DNA from: VYFG01 sp965203365
GTDB taxonomy: Bacteria; Pseudomonadota; Gammaproteobacteria; Arenicellales; Poriferihabitantaceae
DNA length: 64,000 bases
Assembly (NCBI GenBank): GCA_965203365.1
Contig: OZ241878.1
Location: 1,736,001 to 1,800,000, forward strand
Reading direction: 5' to 3'
Part shown: positions 9,297-18,842 of the stretch, piece by piece
How positions within the stretch are numbered: position 1 is the first letter of the stretch
Layout of the letters: the number at the start of each line of letters is the position of its first letter
The notes under the pieces: model-generated
The model's database searches: none
What the model was told of the DNA's origin: nothing
What the model saw: only the letters and a program-made list of their open reading frames with translations
Made by a program: the position numbers and the translations under genes

Positions 9297-9334
9297 GGGT
9301 CGAATCTTGTCAAAAGCAGCGCTCGCTGTCAGAC
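9297..9334 (+). repeat. 38-bp direct repeat, copy 1
   Basis: An exact 38-base repeat (begins GGGTCGAATCTTG, ends GCTGTCAGAC) recurs at 9365-9402, with a 68-base period. It lies between the IS30 remnant and the PLP-enzyme gene. Only two copies are present, so it is a local duplication and not an array. Confidence 0.9.
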
Positions 9335-9364
9335 ATTTACGACCCACTCAACGGCAAAGGCGAG

Positions 9365-9402
9365 GGGTCGAATCTTGTCAAAAGCAGCGCTCGCTGTCAG
9401 AC
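9365..9402 (+). repeat. 38-bp direct repeat, copy 2
   Basis: Second exact copy of the repeat at 9297-9334. The 30 bases between the copies are unique. It ends 80 bases before the start of the downstream gene, so it may lie in that gene's promoter region. Confidence 0.9.
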
Positions 9403-9482
9403 TCCATGGCTGGTGACCCAGTCGGTGCATGGTGGACTCCCCGATGCACCGGATGGGGCTCTGTAAACCATTGGATACTGCC

Positions 9483-10523
9483 ATGGCCACCATGTTGCGA
9501 TTTGACCATTTCCCCAGAGCTGATTTGTGCCATCGTCCTACTCCACTCGAACCAATGCCAAGATTGAGTGCACATTTCGGGGGCCCCGACCTCTGGATCA
9601 AGCGGGATGATTGTACCGGGCTGGCCACCGGGGGAAACAAGACCCGGAAACTGGAATTTTTAGTGGGTGAGGCACTAGCACAGGATGCGGACATGCTGAT
9701 CACCCAAGGAGCTGTTCAGTCCAATCACGTGCGTCAGACAGCTGCGGCCGCTTGTCGGGCAGGGCTGGCATGCCATGCGCTACTGGAACGCCGGGTCCCA
9801 AATACCAATGATGATTATGAACTGACCGGCAATGTTTTTCTTGATCGTCTGTTGGGAGCTTCGGTGGAATTTCGTGGGCCGGGCCTGGACATGAATGCAG
9901 AAGCCCGAGAGGTGGCGGCCAAGTTCGCAAAAAATGGGAAGAAACCGTATTTCATTCCGGGTGGCGGTTCCAACCCTACAGGGGCTCTGGGCTATGCAGA
10001 ATGTGCCCAGGAACTGGTGCAGGATAGTCGATTGGACCGGATTGACTGGATCGTAATGGCGACGGGCAGTACGGGTACCCAAGCTGGCCTTGTGGCCGGA
10101 CTACATGCGATGGGGGATCGGACACCGGTCCTGGGGGTCAGCGTGCGACAGCCAGCTGATGCACAGATCAAGGCGGTCCATGATCTCGCCGTGAAAACCT
10201 GTGAAAAACTGGGGGTGGAGCCTGTGCCACAAGAGCGCGTGTTGGTAGACGATACCCAGGTGGGTGCCGGGTACGGTATCCCGGCGGAGTCCACCATGGA
10301 AGCGATTTTTCTGGCGGCCCGATGGGAGGGCCTGTTACTCGACCCGGTTTATTCCGGCAAGGGCTTTGCGGGGATGATTGATCGCGTTCGTCATGGCTTC
10401 TTCGGTGTCGGGGAGACTGTGGTTTTTCTGCATACGGGGGGCGCCGCCGCCCTGTTCGCTTACCAAGATGCCTTGATGGGAATGAATGACTCCCAATCAA
10501 ATGGCGTCAGTCGGGCCATATGA
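9483..10523 (+). CDS. D-cysteine desulfhydrase / L-cysteate sulfo-lyase-like PLP enzyme
   Basis: Fold-type II PLP enzyme of the ACC deaminase/D-cysteine desulfhydrase group (346 aa). The PLP lysine is in the GGNKTRKLE motif near residue 50. The Gln/Ser/Asn segment ITQGAVQSNHVRQTAA follows, and the phosphate-binding loop is ATGSTGTQAGL near 200. It would release pyruvate, ammonia and sulfide or sulfite from D-cysteine or L-cysteate. The closely related CuyA enzymes differ only subtly, so I do not choose. ATG 9483 begins just before the conserved region. ATG 9492 is also possible, and no strong ribosome-binding site is visible. A LacI-type regulator is convergent 15 bases downstream. Confidence 0.88.
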   Translation: MATMLRFDHFPRADLCHRPTPLEPMPRLSAHFGGPDLWIKRDDCTGLATGGNKTRKLEFLVGEALAQDADMLITQGAVQSNHVRQTAAAACRAGLACHALLERRVPNTNDDYELTGNVFLDRLLGASVEFRGPGLDMNAEAREVAAKFAKNGKKPYFIPGGGSNPTGALGYAECAQELVQDSRLDRIDWIVMATGSTGTQAGLVAGLHAMGDRTPVLGVSVRQPADAQIKAVHDLAVKTCEKLGVEPVPQERVLVDDTQVGAGYGIPAESTMEAIFLAARWEGLLLDPVYSGKGFAGMIDRVRHGFFGVGETVVFLHTGGAAALFAYQDALMGMNDSQSNGVSRAI

Positions 10524-10538
10524 ATCCTGCGCAATCCA

Positions 10539-11525
10539 TTATCCGCCAGCACGAGCGGTGGACATCCGGGTAATGATGTGACCTTCGAGCCGTCTGGATA
10601 CCAGCGGTTCGCCCTTGTCCAGACAACGTACCAATGTGGCCGCTGATTCGCGTCCCATCGCATCGACGGGAAGATGTATGGTCGTCAGAGGAGGAGACAT
10701 CCAGCGGGCCCAGTCCAGATCATCGAATCCCATGACGGATACTGTATTCGGAATCGGGAGGTTCCTGCGCTGGGCTTCGTAACAGACGCCCTGTGCCAGC
10801 ACATCACTCAGGCAGAGAACCGCCGAGTAGGAGTTGTCCTGGGATTCCAGTATTCGCAAGGCGGCGCAGCCGCCCTGAACGGACATGCTGGTTTCGATCA
10901 GCAGGGCATTGGGCATCACGGAGCGGATTCCCTGAACCCGCAGTCTGGTTCGATCGTTGTTGTGCAAGGGACCATGGACCACACCAATACATTCGTGCTC
11001 AAGCCCCTTTAAGAATCTGGCGGCGGTAGCCGCTAGAGCAAAATTATCATAGCCAATAGTGGGCAGGTGGGTTGCGTTCGCATCAAAAATACTGGTAGCG
11101 AGTAGGGGGACATCCCTCTGGGTGCACATGGCCAGCAGTTCAGACTGGTGATCCAGTCCGGACACCACGATCCCTTCGGCACCCATCCGGATCAGGTCGC
11201 GACAGCGCTCCATTTCAACCTGTTGGTCATTGCCTGTGGTGGCCAAGACCAGAGCATAATCCGCCTCCTTGAGACCCCGTTCCAAAGCTGCGATGAAGCG
11301 GGAGAAGATGGAGGAATCAATCCCGGGGATGACTGCGCCGATAATCCGGGTTCTTCGAGTCGCCAGCGCCCGGGCAGCTGGGTTGGGATGGTAGCCGAAT
11401 CGGACAGAGGCCTCCTCGATAATGCGTCGAGCCCTAGCACTGACCGACTCTGGACGGTTGAAGACTCGTGATACCGTGGCGACGGAATACCCGGTTTGGT
11501 TGGCGATTTCGCGAATGCTACTCAT
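10539..11525 (-). CDS. LacI-family transcriptional regulator
   Basis: A 328-aa LacI/GalR-type repressor. The N-terminal HTH is SIREIANQTGYSVATVSRVFNR (residues 3-24), followed by the hinge region ARALATRR. A periplasmic-binding-like effector domain follows, with IIGAVIPGIDSSIFSRF and VMGFDDLDWARWMSPPLTTIHLP. The closest group appears to be GntR/IdnR-like members that respond to sugar acids, but the ligand is unknown. It is convergent with the PLP-enzyme gene, so that enzyme need not be its target. About 1 kb of non-coding DNA lies upstream. Confidence 0.93.
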   Translation of the reverse strand: MSSIREIANQTGYSVATVSRVFNRPESVSARARRIIEEASVRFGYHPNPAARALATRRTRIIGAVIPGIDSSIFSRFIAALERGLKEADYALVLATTGNDQQVEMERCRDLIRMGAEGIVVSGLDHQSELLAMCTQRDVPLLATSIFDANATHLPTIGYDNFALAATAARFLKGLEHECIGVVHGPLHNNDRTRLRVQGIRSVMPNALLIETSMSVQGGCAALRILESQDNSYSAVLCLSDVLAQGVCYEAQRRNLPIPNTVSVMGFDDLDWARWMSPPLTTIHLPVDAMGRESAATLVRCLDKGEPLVSRRLEGHIITRMSTARAGG

Positions 11526-12558
11526 GGTTCTTCGAGAGATTCGGTTCCTTACAGTGTGTCAGTCTGAATGGCCGGGTTCCCATCACCCGAAACGGGCATG
11601 GTATGTTATGGTCTACTTCCCTGGACCATATACTGTGCGGCCGGTGATGATGGAGTGTGTTTTTCGTAGGCGATCTGTGCGATTCGTCAGCAGAGCATTG
11701 TTGACCACCCTGACCCGATCTTTCCGCACGCTGTCAGAGTCGTGTCCACGGTGACTGGATGTCCTGCTTGCCCGAAATCGGCAAGCGGTTCTCGTAATGT
11801 CTAACTTGAATATACTCCAACTGTGACGTCAAGCCTATGGCTGTTGGGGATCGCGGTTGGGGACCGGGTTGCCCCGTTTCCCGACCGCGACCTGTTGGAG
11901 CAGGCCCATTCGACCCAGAGAAGGGTGACGTGATGTCGAGTGGATATGTCCAGGTCGGAAATGGCCATGGCCCATCCGCTGGCCATCGAGCCCCGCCACG
12001 AGACACATTTTATGAAATGAGAGGGGACAATCGGTGCCGGAGGGGTACCGAGATGAATTTCGACCAAAGTGATCTACCCTCCCCACTTCCATTGCGAAGT
12101 GCAGCACTCGCCAGCTCCCGGAATGGCTCCCTGCGTTGGCCGATGGCCAATGGCCTGACAGTGAAAACAAGCGAAGCAATACGATGAAAAAGATGTGGAA
12201 CCAAGGCGACGCGGATAAGCATCGGACGCCGGGGAATAACATCCCTCTGCTTGCCGTCATGTCCAATCGGCCAGAGCGCAATTTGGTGAAAGTCCCGGCA
12301 GAAAGGACTTGAAATCATGATGAAGCTCCCGCCCAAGACCCATAAGCCGCTGGTTCATCATGATTTCGAACGGGTTGGATGATTGAATTTCCGCTGAACG
12401 CATCCATGACATCTAACTGCCATGCCGAGAGGGACTGTCCTTGATTTCGCGAAATGAGGACGCCAAGTGCCCCTGACAAATCCACCGAGATGTTCTGACC
12501 CCGCATACCGCCCCTTCAGGACGGTGAGTGGTTACAATATCGAAAACATGCAACCCTG
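11526..12558. other. 1-kb gap with a short inverted repeat
   Basis: No gene was recognised. An inverted repeat GCTTGCC-N7-GGCAAGC lies at 11766-11786 and could be an operator or a small stem-loop. It is not followed by a T run. Overlapping short frames at 11800-12300 on both strands show no family resemblance. The LacI-type gene presumably has its promoter and autoregulatory site at the left end. Confidence 0.45.
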
Positions 12559-12897
12559 ATGGCAACGATGATTCGCACAGCAAGATTCCAAATCGGGCAG
12601 GTGGTCAAACACAGACTGCTGGATTTTCGCGGTATCATTTTTGACGCTGACCCCGAATTCAACAACACCGAGGAATGGTATCAATCCATTCCAGAAGATA
12701 TTCGTCCTCGCAAGGACCAGCCGTTCTACCATCTCTATGCGGAAAATGAAGACACGGCGTATATCGCTTATGTGTCGGAACAGAATCTACTCCCTGATGA
12801 CCGTGATGTGCCCTTGAGGCACCCCAAGATTGCTGAGCGATTTGAAATCGACGACAGCGGTCGGTATCGGATGATCAGGGGGCACAGATCTCACTGA
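12559..12897 (+). CDS. hspQ: Heat shock protein HspQ (YccV-like)
   Basis: A 112-aa HspQ/YccV protein. The family core is clear: FQIGQVVKHRLLDFRGIIFDADPEF, then WYQSIPEDIRPRKDQPFYHLYAE, then YVSEQNLLPDD. In Escherichia coli HspQ is a heat-shock protein that binds hemimethylated DNA and acts as a Lon protease specificity enhancer. Length is typical (about 105). ATG 12568 is a possible alternative start. It stands alone between two long gaps. Confidence 0.95.
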   Translation: MATMIRTARFQIGQVVKHRLLDFRGIIFDADPEFNNTEEWYQSIPEDIRPRKDQPFYHLYAENEDTAYIAYVSEQNLLPDDRDVPLRHPKIAERFEIDDSGRYRMIRGHRSH

Positions 12898-13512
12898 CAA
12901 CAAAACTGTCTCTCCCCATTCGAGCCCGCACTCTTGCTGGTCAGCCCCATCAGTCGGCAATCGAATCTTTCCTTGCGATAGCGCTTGTTTTCTATGGCCG
13001 GTGATTTTGCATTTCCATCCTATGCAAGCATCGCGGTTTATCGATTCTGTGAAACTGAAAGTGAAGCTTTCTTGGACTGACCCTCAATTCAACCGGGTGC
13101 GGTCACGTCGTCCCACATCCCTGTTTCAAGGTCCATCAGAACCCGTTAAGTATCGAACTGCCCCCCGACATGCACACCGGACCTTGCAAAGGGACAACCT
13201 ATGATATCGAAACCCGAGGCACTCGCGGCTAAAGCATCCACCTTCCGATGTGTCCTGGGAATGCGGACCATTTGAACCTTCAATCTCAGGCAGGCAAACC
13301 ACCCGCCTCTCACGATCACTAACGTGTCAGTCGCCAATAGACCACAGTGACATGTTCAGGAGAAATGCGCGAAAATGAGATTCCCTGAGGCGACCTCCAC
13401 TCCACACATATCTGAACTTTGGGATTTCTGAACCGGAATGACAGACCAGGCGGGATGTGAACGCTACATTGGTAAAATTATCCCCTAATCTTCAAGCTTG
13501 TTGAATGGAACG
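12898..13512. other. Gap without recognisable gene
   Basis: About 600 bases between hspQ and oxyR. Neither strand shows a protein-like frame. The oxyR promoter should lie near the right end, but I cannot point to a convincing -10/-35 pair or OxyR site. Confidence 0.45.
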
Positions 13513-14490
13513 ATGGTCAGTTTGCGTGAACTCCAGTATCTGGTCGCATTGGACGAACATCAGCATTTCGGACGGGCCGCCGCCGCCTGCTTTGTCAGTC
13601 AACCCACATTGAGTGGACAATTCAGGAAATTCGAAAACCGCTTGGGACTGAAACTGGTGGAGCGCCACCGCCACCAAGTCGTGATTACACCTTCAGGCCA
13701 ACAACTGGCCCGCAGAGCCAAGGCAATCCTGGCCACCGTCAAGGAATTTGAGCAGCTGGCAGAAACCTTGCAGGATCCGTTGGGTGGAGATATCCATCTT
13801 GGATTGGTCCCCACGTTAGCCCCTTACCTGCTGGCCCGAATCATGTCACCCTTGAGTAGTGAGCTGCCCGGGCTTCGGTTTGTGCTGCATGAAGCACAGA
13901 CCGCGGAACTCCTGGACCGACTTGATACAGCGGATCTCGACCTGCTGATCCTTCCCTGGCAAAGCAAAATGGCCACATTCGACTGCTTTGAACTTTTCCG
14001 GGAACGTCTGCTGTTGGCGACCGGTCCTGACGACCCTCTCTTGATGATGGACGGGCTCCAACTCTCGGCCCTGGAAAACAGACTGGTGTTGACGTTACAA
14101 GATGGCCACTGTTTGCGCGATGATACCATGAGCTATTGTTTCTCCGCTGGGGCCAAAGAGGATCAGCGTTTTCGCGCCACCAGCCTGGAAACTCTGCGCT
14201 TCATGGTGGCCAGCGGAATCGGAATCACCCTGATACCGGAACTGGCCATGGACCCGGCACGGGACACGGGCATTGTCTATCGCCATTTTTCAGATCCGGA
14301 GCCCGGTCGGAAAATCGTTGCCCTGATGCGCCGGGGATATCCGAGGATGGCCTGCGTCCGCGCCATTGTGGAGTTGGTTCGCCGGGTCATTCATTCACAA
14401 AACGATATGCCACATCCCATCTCCTCAATATCCGACAAACCCGGCCAACCATTGCTCACCGAAAAGGAGTACGCCCACCCCAACGAGTGA
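13513..14490 (+). CDS. oxyR: Hydrogen peroxide-sensing LysR-type regulator OxyR
   Basis: LysR-family activator (325 aa) with N-terminal HTH SLRELQYLVALDEHQHFGRAAAACFVSQPTLSGQ. The redox pair is intact: GHCLRDDTMSYC places cysteines at about 200 and 209, matching C199/C208 of E. coli OxyR. FRATSLETLRFMVASGIGITLIP is also characteristic. It senses peroxide and activates defence genes, none of which lie beside it here. The frame opens with two TTG codons at 13498, but ATG 13513 gives the normal N-terminus. Its last 66 bases overlap the convergent azlD gene. Confidence 0.95.
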   Translation: MVSLRELQYLVALDEHQHFGRAAAACFVSQPTLSGQFRKFENRLGLKLVERHRHQVVITPSGQQLARRAKAILATVKEFEQLAETLQDPLGGDIHLGLVPTLAPYLLARIMSPLSSELPGLRFVLHEAQTAELLDRLDTADLDLLILPWQSKMATFDCFELFRERLLLATGPDDPLLMMDGLQLSALENRLVLTLQDGHCLRDDTMSYCFSAGAKEDQRFRATSLETLRFMVASGIGITLIPELAMDPARDTGIVYRHFSDPEPGRKIVALMRRGYPRMACVRAIVELVRRVIHSQNDMPHPISSISDKPGQPLLTEKEYAHPNE

Positions 14491-14745
14491 GGCGACGACG
14501 ACATTCTCGCGCCACCACATGATGGCCACAACACAGAAAAGGGCTGCGGTCTCGATGATCGACCCTCGCCATGCTGCCGGGGCGAGAATGGCCATGAAGG
14601 CACAGCCAGGCAGGGTTTGCAGCATCGGTCGGATCCACCCAATATGACGAAGTTGCAATCCCAGCAGATAGCCCCCCGCTCGGGTAGCATATACCACCAG
14701 TGCCATGGCTGTAATGACACTCAAGATTTCAGTGTCGATCAGCAT
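14425..14745 (-). CDS. azlD: AzlD-like branched-chain amino acid exporter subunit
   Basis: Small membrane protein (106 aa) with three or four hydrophobic segments and the AzlD hallmark YATRAGGYLLG near residue 20. It pairs with the AzlC-like protein encoded just upstream, with which it overlaps by 17 bases. AzlCD-type pairs export branched-chain amino acids or analogues. The 3' end overlaps oxyR on the opposite strand by 66 bases. Confidence 0.88.
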   Translation of the reverse strand: MLIDTEILSVITAMALVVYATRAGGYLLGLQLRHIGWIRPMLQTLPGCAFMAILAPAAWRGSIIETAALFCVVAIMWWRENVVVASLVGVGVLLFGEQWLAGFVGY

Positions 14746-15433
14746 GCTGCCTGTCGGGAAGCAACGACATCAAGGCACCCGCCAAAACAGCCACTGGCAG
14801 AATCATCCAGGCAGGCACATTGGATTCCAGCAGCACGACCGCCACGACTCCGGAAAGGATCCAAGAAGGAAGCTGCCGGGACATTCCACGAACCAGCAAC
14901 ATCATCATGGTGGCCATCACGAGGGGGCCGGCAAATCCAAGGACGGTGAGGTCCAGACCCTGAAGCTGTTGCGCCAGTATGAGCCCCGTTGCGGTGGATA
15001 CCAACCAGCTCACCAAGAGCGCGAGTCCATAGCCCACCAGATACCACAGCCGGTCGACGGAACGGTCCTGACCGAGGGTGGCTACCACGCCCGGATCCGT
15101 CATCACAGCGAGGCAAATGAGACGCCCTTTCAGTGTGTGACCATCAAGGTGATGGGCCAGCGCCATGCCGAGCAGGATGTTGCGGGTACTGACCAACCCG
15201 ACCGAGAGCGCAATCGTGATGACTGGCAATGGCGTGACCCAATACTCCAGTGCGACAAACTGGGCCGAAGCACTGAAAACAGTGGCCGACATCAACAGAG
15301 CATGCCATTGCCCAATGCCCGCAGACACGGCTGCCGACCCAAACAGCAGACCGAATAGGAACGTCGACACGAAAAAGCCTCGTGACGCCACGGCACCAAG
15401 CCACAGGGCGTGTCGATCACTGTGTCTGATCAT
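14729..15433 (-). CDS. azlC: AzlC-like branched-chain amino acid exporter
   Basis: Polytopic inner-membrane protein (234 aa) of the AzlC/YgaZ family. The N-terminal FLFGLLFGSAAVSAGIGQWHALLMSATVFSASAQFVAL is the conserved start of this family, and STRNILLGMAL follows near residue 85. Together with AzlD it should form a branched-chain amino acid exporter like YgaZH. ATG 15433 has GAAAGG just upstream. Specificity is not visible. Confidence 0.9.
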   Translation of the reverse strand: MIRHSDRHALWLGAVASRGFFVSTFLFGLLFGSAAVSAGIGQWHALLMSATVFSASAQFVALEYWVTPLPVITIALSVGLVSTRNILLGMALAHHLDGHTLKGRLICLAVMTDPGVVATLGQDRSVDRLWYLVGYGLALLVSWLVSTATGLILAQQLQGLDLTVLGFAGPLVMATMMMLLVRGMSRQLPSWILSGVVAVVLLESNVPAWMILPVAVLAGALMSLLPDRQHADRH

Positions 15434-15541
15434 CAACCTTTCTGTCGGGGACTGGGGGCACGTGATTGATCTCCCACCCCGGTTCCCTAACCTCCAGCTT
15501 CCGAATGGTGGGGAAGGTGAATGCGACCCCTGAGCGTAAGC

Positions 15542-17980
15542 TCACGCTCCAGGTTCCTGGAATGGATTGCTTGCCCCCTCTTCATTCGAACCCTTCATCC
15601 CCGTGGCAAGCACATATAACACCGCTTGTCGGGTTCTTCTCAGCAATTCGGCCTCCCCGCAGGAAATGTCGCCTACCTCCACTCGACCCTGAAGCCATTG
15701 ATTCCAGGAACGGTCTGTTCCCGGTTCAATACCGGAACGGTGCAAGCGGTTTTGTACTGCGGCGGACTGTTCACATAGCCTAAACGCCGTTTCCAGTTGC
15801 GTGACAAGTTGTGAGGGGTCATCCGGCAGGTAAACCTCTTCAGTCAGCCGGTCCCGAATGGGTCCAGGCGTTTGCAGGATTGCGTCGATTTGCCAATGTA
15901 GTTGATCATCAGGCAACCGCTGATAGCGACCCGTCGGAAACACCGTGATACGCAGCAATGCGCCCATAAAACGACGGGGGAAATTGTGAAGTACACCATC
16001 CAGCGCCTGCTGGGCGTTAAACAGAGCATATCGACACGCCCATTCCATTAAGGGGACCTCATTGTCCTTGGCTCCACTGCCCTGGAATCTCCAGATGGCG
16101 GCCGAGGCCAGGTACAGGTAGCCGAAGGCTTGGCACAGTCTGGCGAACAACGCCACATGACCTTTCGGATCTCTTCCAATGGCGACCATCACATTGTCCC
16201 AAATCCAAGCCAAAGCAGCACTCAGATAGTCCACCTGAAGACTGAAACAACGTACTGGATTGTCTTTGACCCCTTGAGCCAACCGACCTCGGCTCAGGCC
16301 AAGAACAAACGTCCGAATCTTGTTGGTCAATGCATGCTCCAGATGGCGGCACATGATTTCATCAAACACCTGGATGTCGGCTTCCCGATCCGGGATCTGG
16401 CAGACTTGCATTTCATCCCGCACAGATGGATGCCAACGCATCATACCCAGACCAAACAGGGGTCGACTATCGGAGCCAACGTCGTGCAAGCCTTGCAGGT
16501 GGCCAAACAAATGTTGCCAGTCAAGGCCAAGATGCGAGCCGAATCGCTCATGAAGGACAGCCATGCCCCAGCCAGTACTCATGGCAAGATGGTTTATCCG
16601 TTGTGACAACTCGATGCACTGTCTGCCGACGACCTGACTGAGGGTCGCACCACCCGCGTCGTGCCCCGCCTCAACGTTCAGCAAGATGCGTCCCGCATCC
16701 AGAAGATAAGTCAGACCACCGATTTGTGCCAATATCATCCGGTCATCCTTCGACCATCCGGCCTCCAATGGAAATTGTCTGCAGACCCGGGACAGGGCAC
16801 TGCCTGTTCGGGTAGTGAATTTGGCCACACCAGCGACAGATGCCATCAGATAACAAACCATATCCTCCCGAAGCGCCTCCATCAGGGCATCGCTGCACTG
16901 CCCCATCTTCCGTGCATCACCAATCACACACTCAATCGGGATAAACACATCCTGGCCGCGTAGATGAAAACTGGAGCCGGGTATCCCTTCCTTCTGAAGC
17001 CAGGGCTGAGTCTCGGTCCCTTTGGTGTGCACAGGAACCAAGGCACACTTTACCCCCAGATAGGCGCCATGGCCAAGCAGGCTATCTGGATCATACGCAT
17101 GAAAAACCAAAGCCAGCAGAGTAACCGATGGTTCCAGCGCCCGCTGACGACTCTCCCAACAGACACGGAATCCGAGTGTTTCTCCATCCCCGTTCGGTTG
17201 ATGGCATACCCATCCACCTTGTGGGGCTCCGGTGGCATCGTATCGGTTTTCGGCGACGATCAGCCAAGGAATCTCATCCCCCGATGCAATACGCGGAAGA
17301 TAATGATATTTCTGATCCTCGGTGCCGAACAACTCCAGCAGTCGAGCCGGTATCATGGCAGCAGCCAGGGGCATCCGGCCATGACATGACGCCAACTTCA
17401 AGGCAATACAGAACTGGGCGTGACGGGAAAACCCCAGGCCCTCGTACTCCAATGGCACATTGACCGCACACCATTTCGCTTGTCGAATGCTGTCCTGTCC
17501 TGCGCATGAGATGCCATCTGGTTGCTGATCGGGCGGTCGGCCAACCATCTCGGCGCACCAGTCCTCCACCGGCCCATCGACAAATGCTCGCTCGGATTGA
17601 CTCAAGGTCGGGACAGAAATGGCCAACAACCGATTCCAGTCTGGACCACCATTGAAGAGGCTAGCTTCCCAACTCGCCAGATTGCCTCCCGCTGGTTCCG
17701 GCTCAACCTGACCACCCCATGGCATGGATTTCTCCGCCCACTCGAAGAGGGGTTTGGTCAGTATGCGTTGTCTCAAGCCGGGAGTTTGATACCATAGCAT
17801 CCATGCCGTCCCCATCACCAGTGCACTTAAGACCGAGAGCGGCTCATTGGCAATTCCTGTCAATCCACTGGCCAAGAAAATCAGTGCCCCCAGAATCAGA
17901 AAGAAACGAATCGACCATTTCAATTGAACGAAAGCGACACAGAGCAGGATCAGCAGGAGGAGATAGACAATCACGGCCAC
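15542..17980 (-). CDS. FadE-like acyl-CoA dehydrogenase, divergent active site
   Basis: An 812-aa protein with the FadE layout: N-terminal membrane helices (residues 1-65), an acyl-CoA dehydrogenase core from about 130 to 490, and the long FadE-specific C-terminal domain (LQGRVEVGDISCGEAE near 765). FadE catalyses the first beta-oxidation step at the inner membrane. Here the usual EGxNxxxR segment with the catalytic Glu, expected before FGLGMMRWHP, reads LHDVGSDSRPLF. The SPEAGSDAGAI-type substrate/FAD segment reads AENRYDATGAPQGGW. The reading frame is intact, so this may be a paralogue with altered or lost dehydrogenase activity. GTG 17980 is the start of the open frame. Confidence 0.8.
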   Translation of the reverse strand: MAVIVYLLLLILLCVAFVQLKWSIRFFLILGALIFLASGLTGIANEPLSVLSALVMGTAWMLWYQTPGLRQRILTKPLFEWAEKSMPWGGQVEPEPAGGNLASWEASLFNGGPDWNRLLAISVPTLSQSERAFVDGPVEDWCAEMVGRPPDQQPDGISCAGQDSIRQAKWCAVNVPLEYEGLGFSRHAQFCIALKLASCHGRMPLAAAMIPARLLELFGTEDQKYHYLPRIASGDEIPWLIVAENRYDATGAPQGGWVCHQPNGDGETLGFRVCWESRQRALEPSVTLLALVFHAYDPDSLLGHGAYLGVKCALVPVHTKGTETQPWLQKEGIPGSSFHLRGQDVFIPIECVIGDARKMGQCSDALMEALREDMVCYLMASVAGVAKFTTRTGSALSRVCRQFPLEAGWSKDDRMILAQIGGLTYLLDAGRILLNVEAGHDAGGATLSQVVGRQCIELSQRINHLAMSTGWGMAVLHERFGSHLGLDWQHLFGHLQGLHDVGSDSRPLFGLGMMRWHPSVRDEMQVCQIPDREADIQVFDEIMCRHLEHALTNKIRTFVLGLSRGRLAQGVKDNPVRCFSLQVDYLSAALAWIWDNVMVAIGRDPKGHVALFARLCQAFGYLYLASAAIWRFQGSGAKDNEVPLMEWACRYALFNAQQALDGVLHNFPRRFMGALLRITVFPTGRYQRLPDDQLHWQIDAILQTPGPIRDRLTEEVYLPDDPSQLVTQLETAFRLCEQSAAVQNRLHRSGIEPGTDRSWNQWLQGRVEVGDISCGEAELLRRTRQAVLYVLATGMKGSNEEGASNPFQEPGA

Positions 17981-18842
17981 GCAGTCTTCGCAGGAAGAGG
18001 ATGAGACTTGAGATTATCCCACAAGTTTGTCATGACCCATCGGGACCAGTCCCTGAATACGAGGCTGCCAGATCCCAGCAGAATGTCGATACCCATCAAC
18101 CATTGCACGGATCATTCGATGAACAGGGTTGTCAAGCTCCGATTTGATCGACGACCCATCTGGAGAAGTCACCGCTTTCCCGATTCACGATGCAACCCCC
18201 GACTTCACAGTTTGGGGTTGGCCTGCCCCCTGATTCCCGGTTTCAAAGTACCCATGACCCCTATACACCGTCCCGCCAAAGGCTGAGGGTATGGTGGCGT
18301 AGTCGGGCCCTCGTCAGGAATTCCCACTCCGCAGAAACCCGCGATTTTGTTCCTTAAAGACCCCATTGAACCTCTTTCACTCGGCAGGACAACCGGCGGT
18401 GAGCATCCTGATCTGATGGACTCGAAATGGTGATGGTCGATCACGGTCTACCTTGCCGGTAGAGCCATCGGACCGCCCAGAAACTCCCATACCGCGAGAG
18501 GTGTGCAAAGTGCCCCGGAAGTGCGGCCACAGCCGGTAAGGTGAAGTCAAAGCCGCCGGGGGGCCGATCATTCTGTTTTCGACTTCGAGGGACTGCCTGA
18601 CAACTGGGCGCACATCTCGGCGGTTCTCGACACCGCCAGCATGATTCCGACTCCGGAAACCAGATCATATGACCGGCGCAAGCCCGGCTGACCAGGCCAG
18701 GCTGGATCATGAAAATGGGGCCATGGCGGAGAGAAGTCTGCGTGGTGGCAGCCGACAGGCATATGCTGGTATCCTGAAGTGCTACATTGCCCTGCCGATT
18801 GCTATGAACTCAGTCGCTCCGGGGCCGCAACCTTCAGCTTTC
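17981..18842. other. Gap without recognisable gene
   Basis: About 860 bases between two minus-strand genes. Short frames on both strands show no family resemblance. The divergent-FadE promoter should be near the left end. No strong terminator was seen after the DUF4258 gene. Confidence 0.45.

Noticed and set aside
9297..9402. Two identical repeats as a CRISPR array
   Set aside because: Only two copies, a 30-base separation with no further repeats and no cas genes nearby.
9483..10523. ACC deaminase
   Set aside because: The sequence around the substrate region fits D-cysteine desulfhydrase/cysteate lyase better. Only an assay can settle the substrate.
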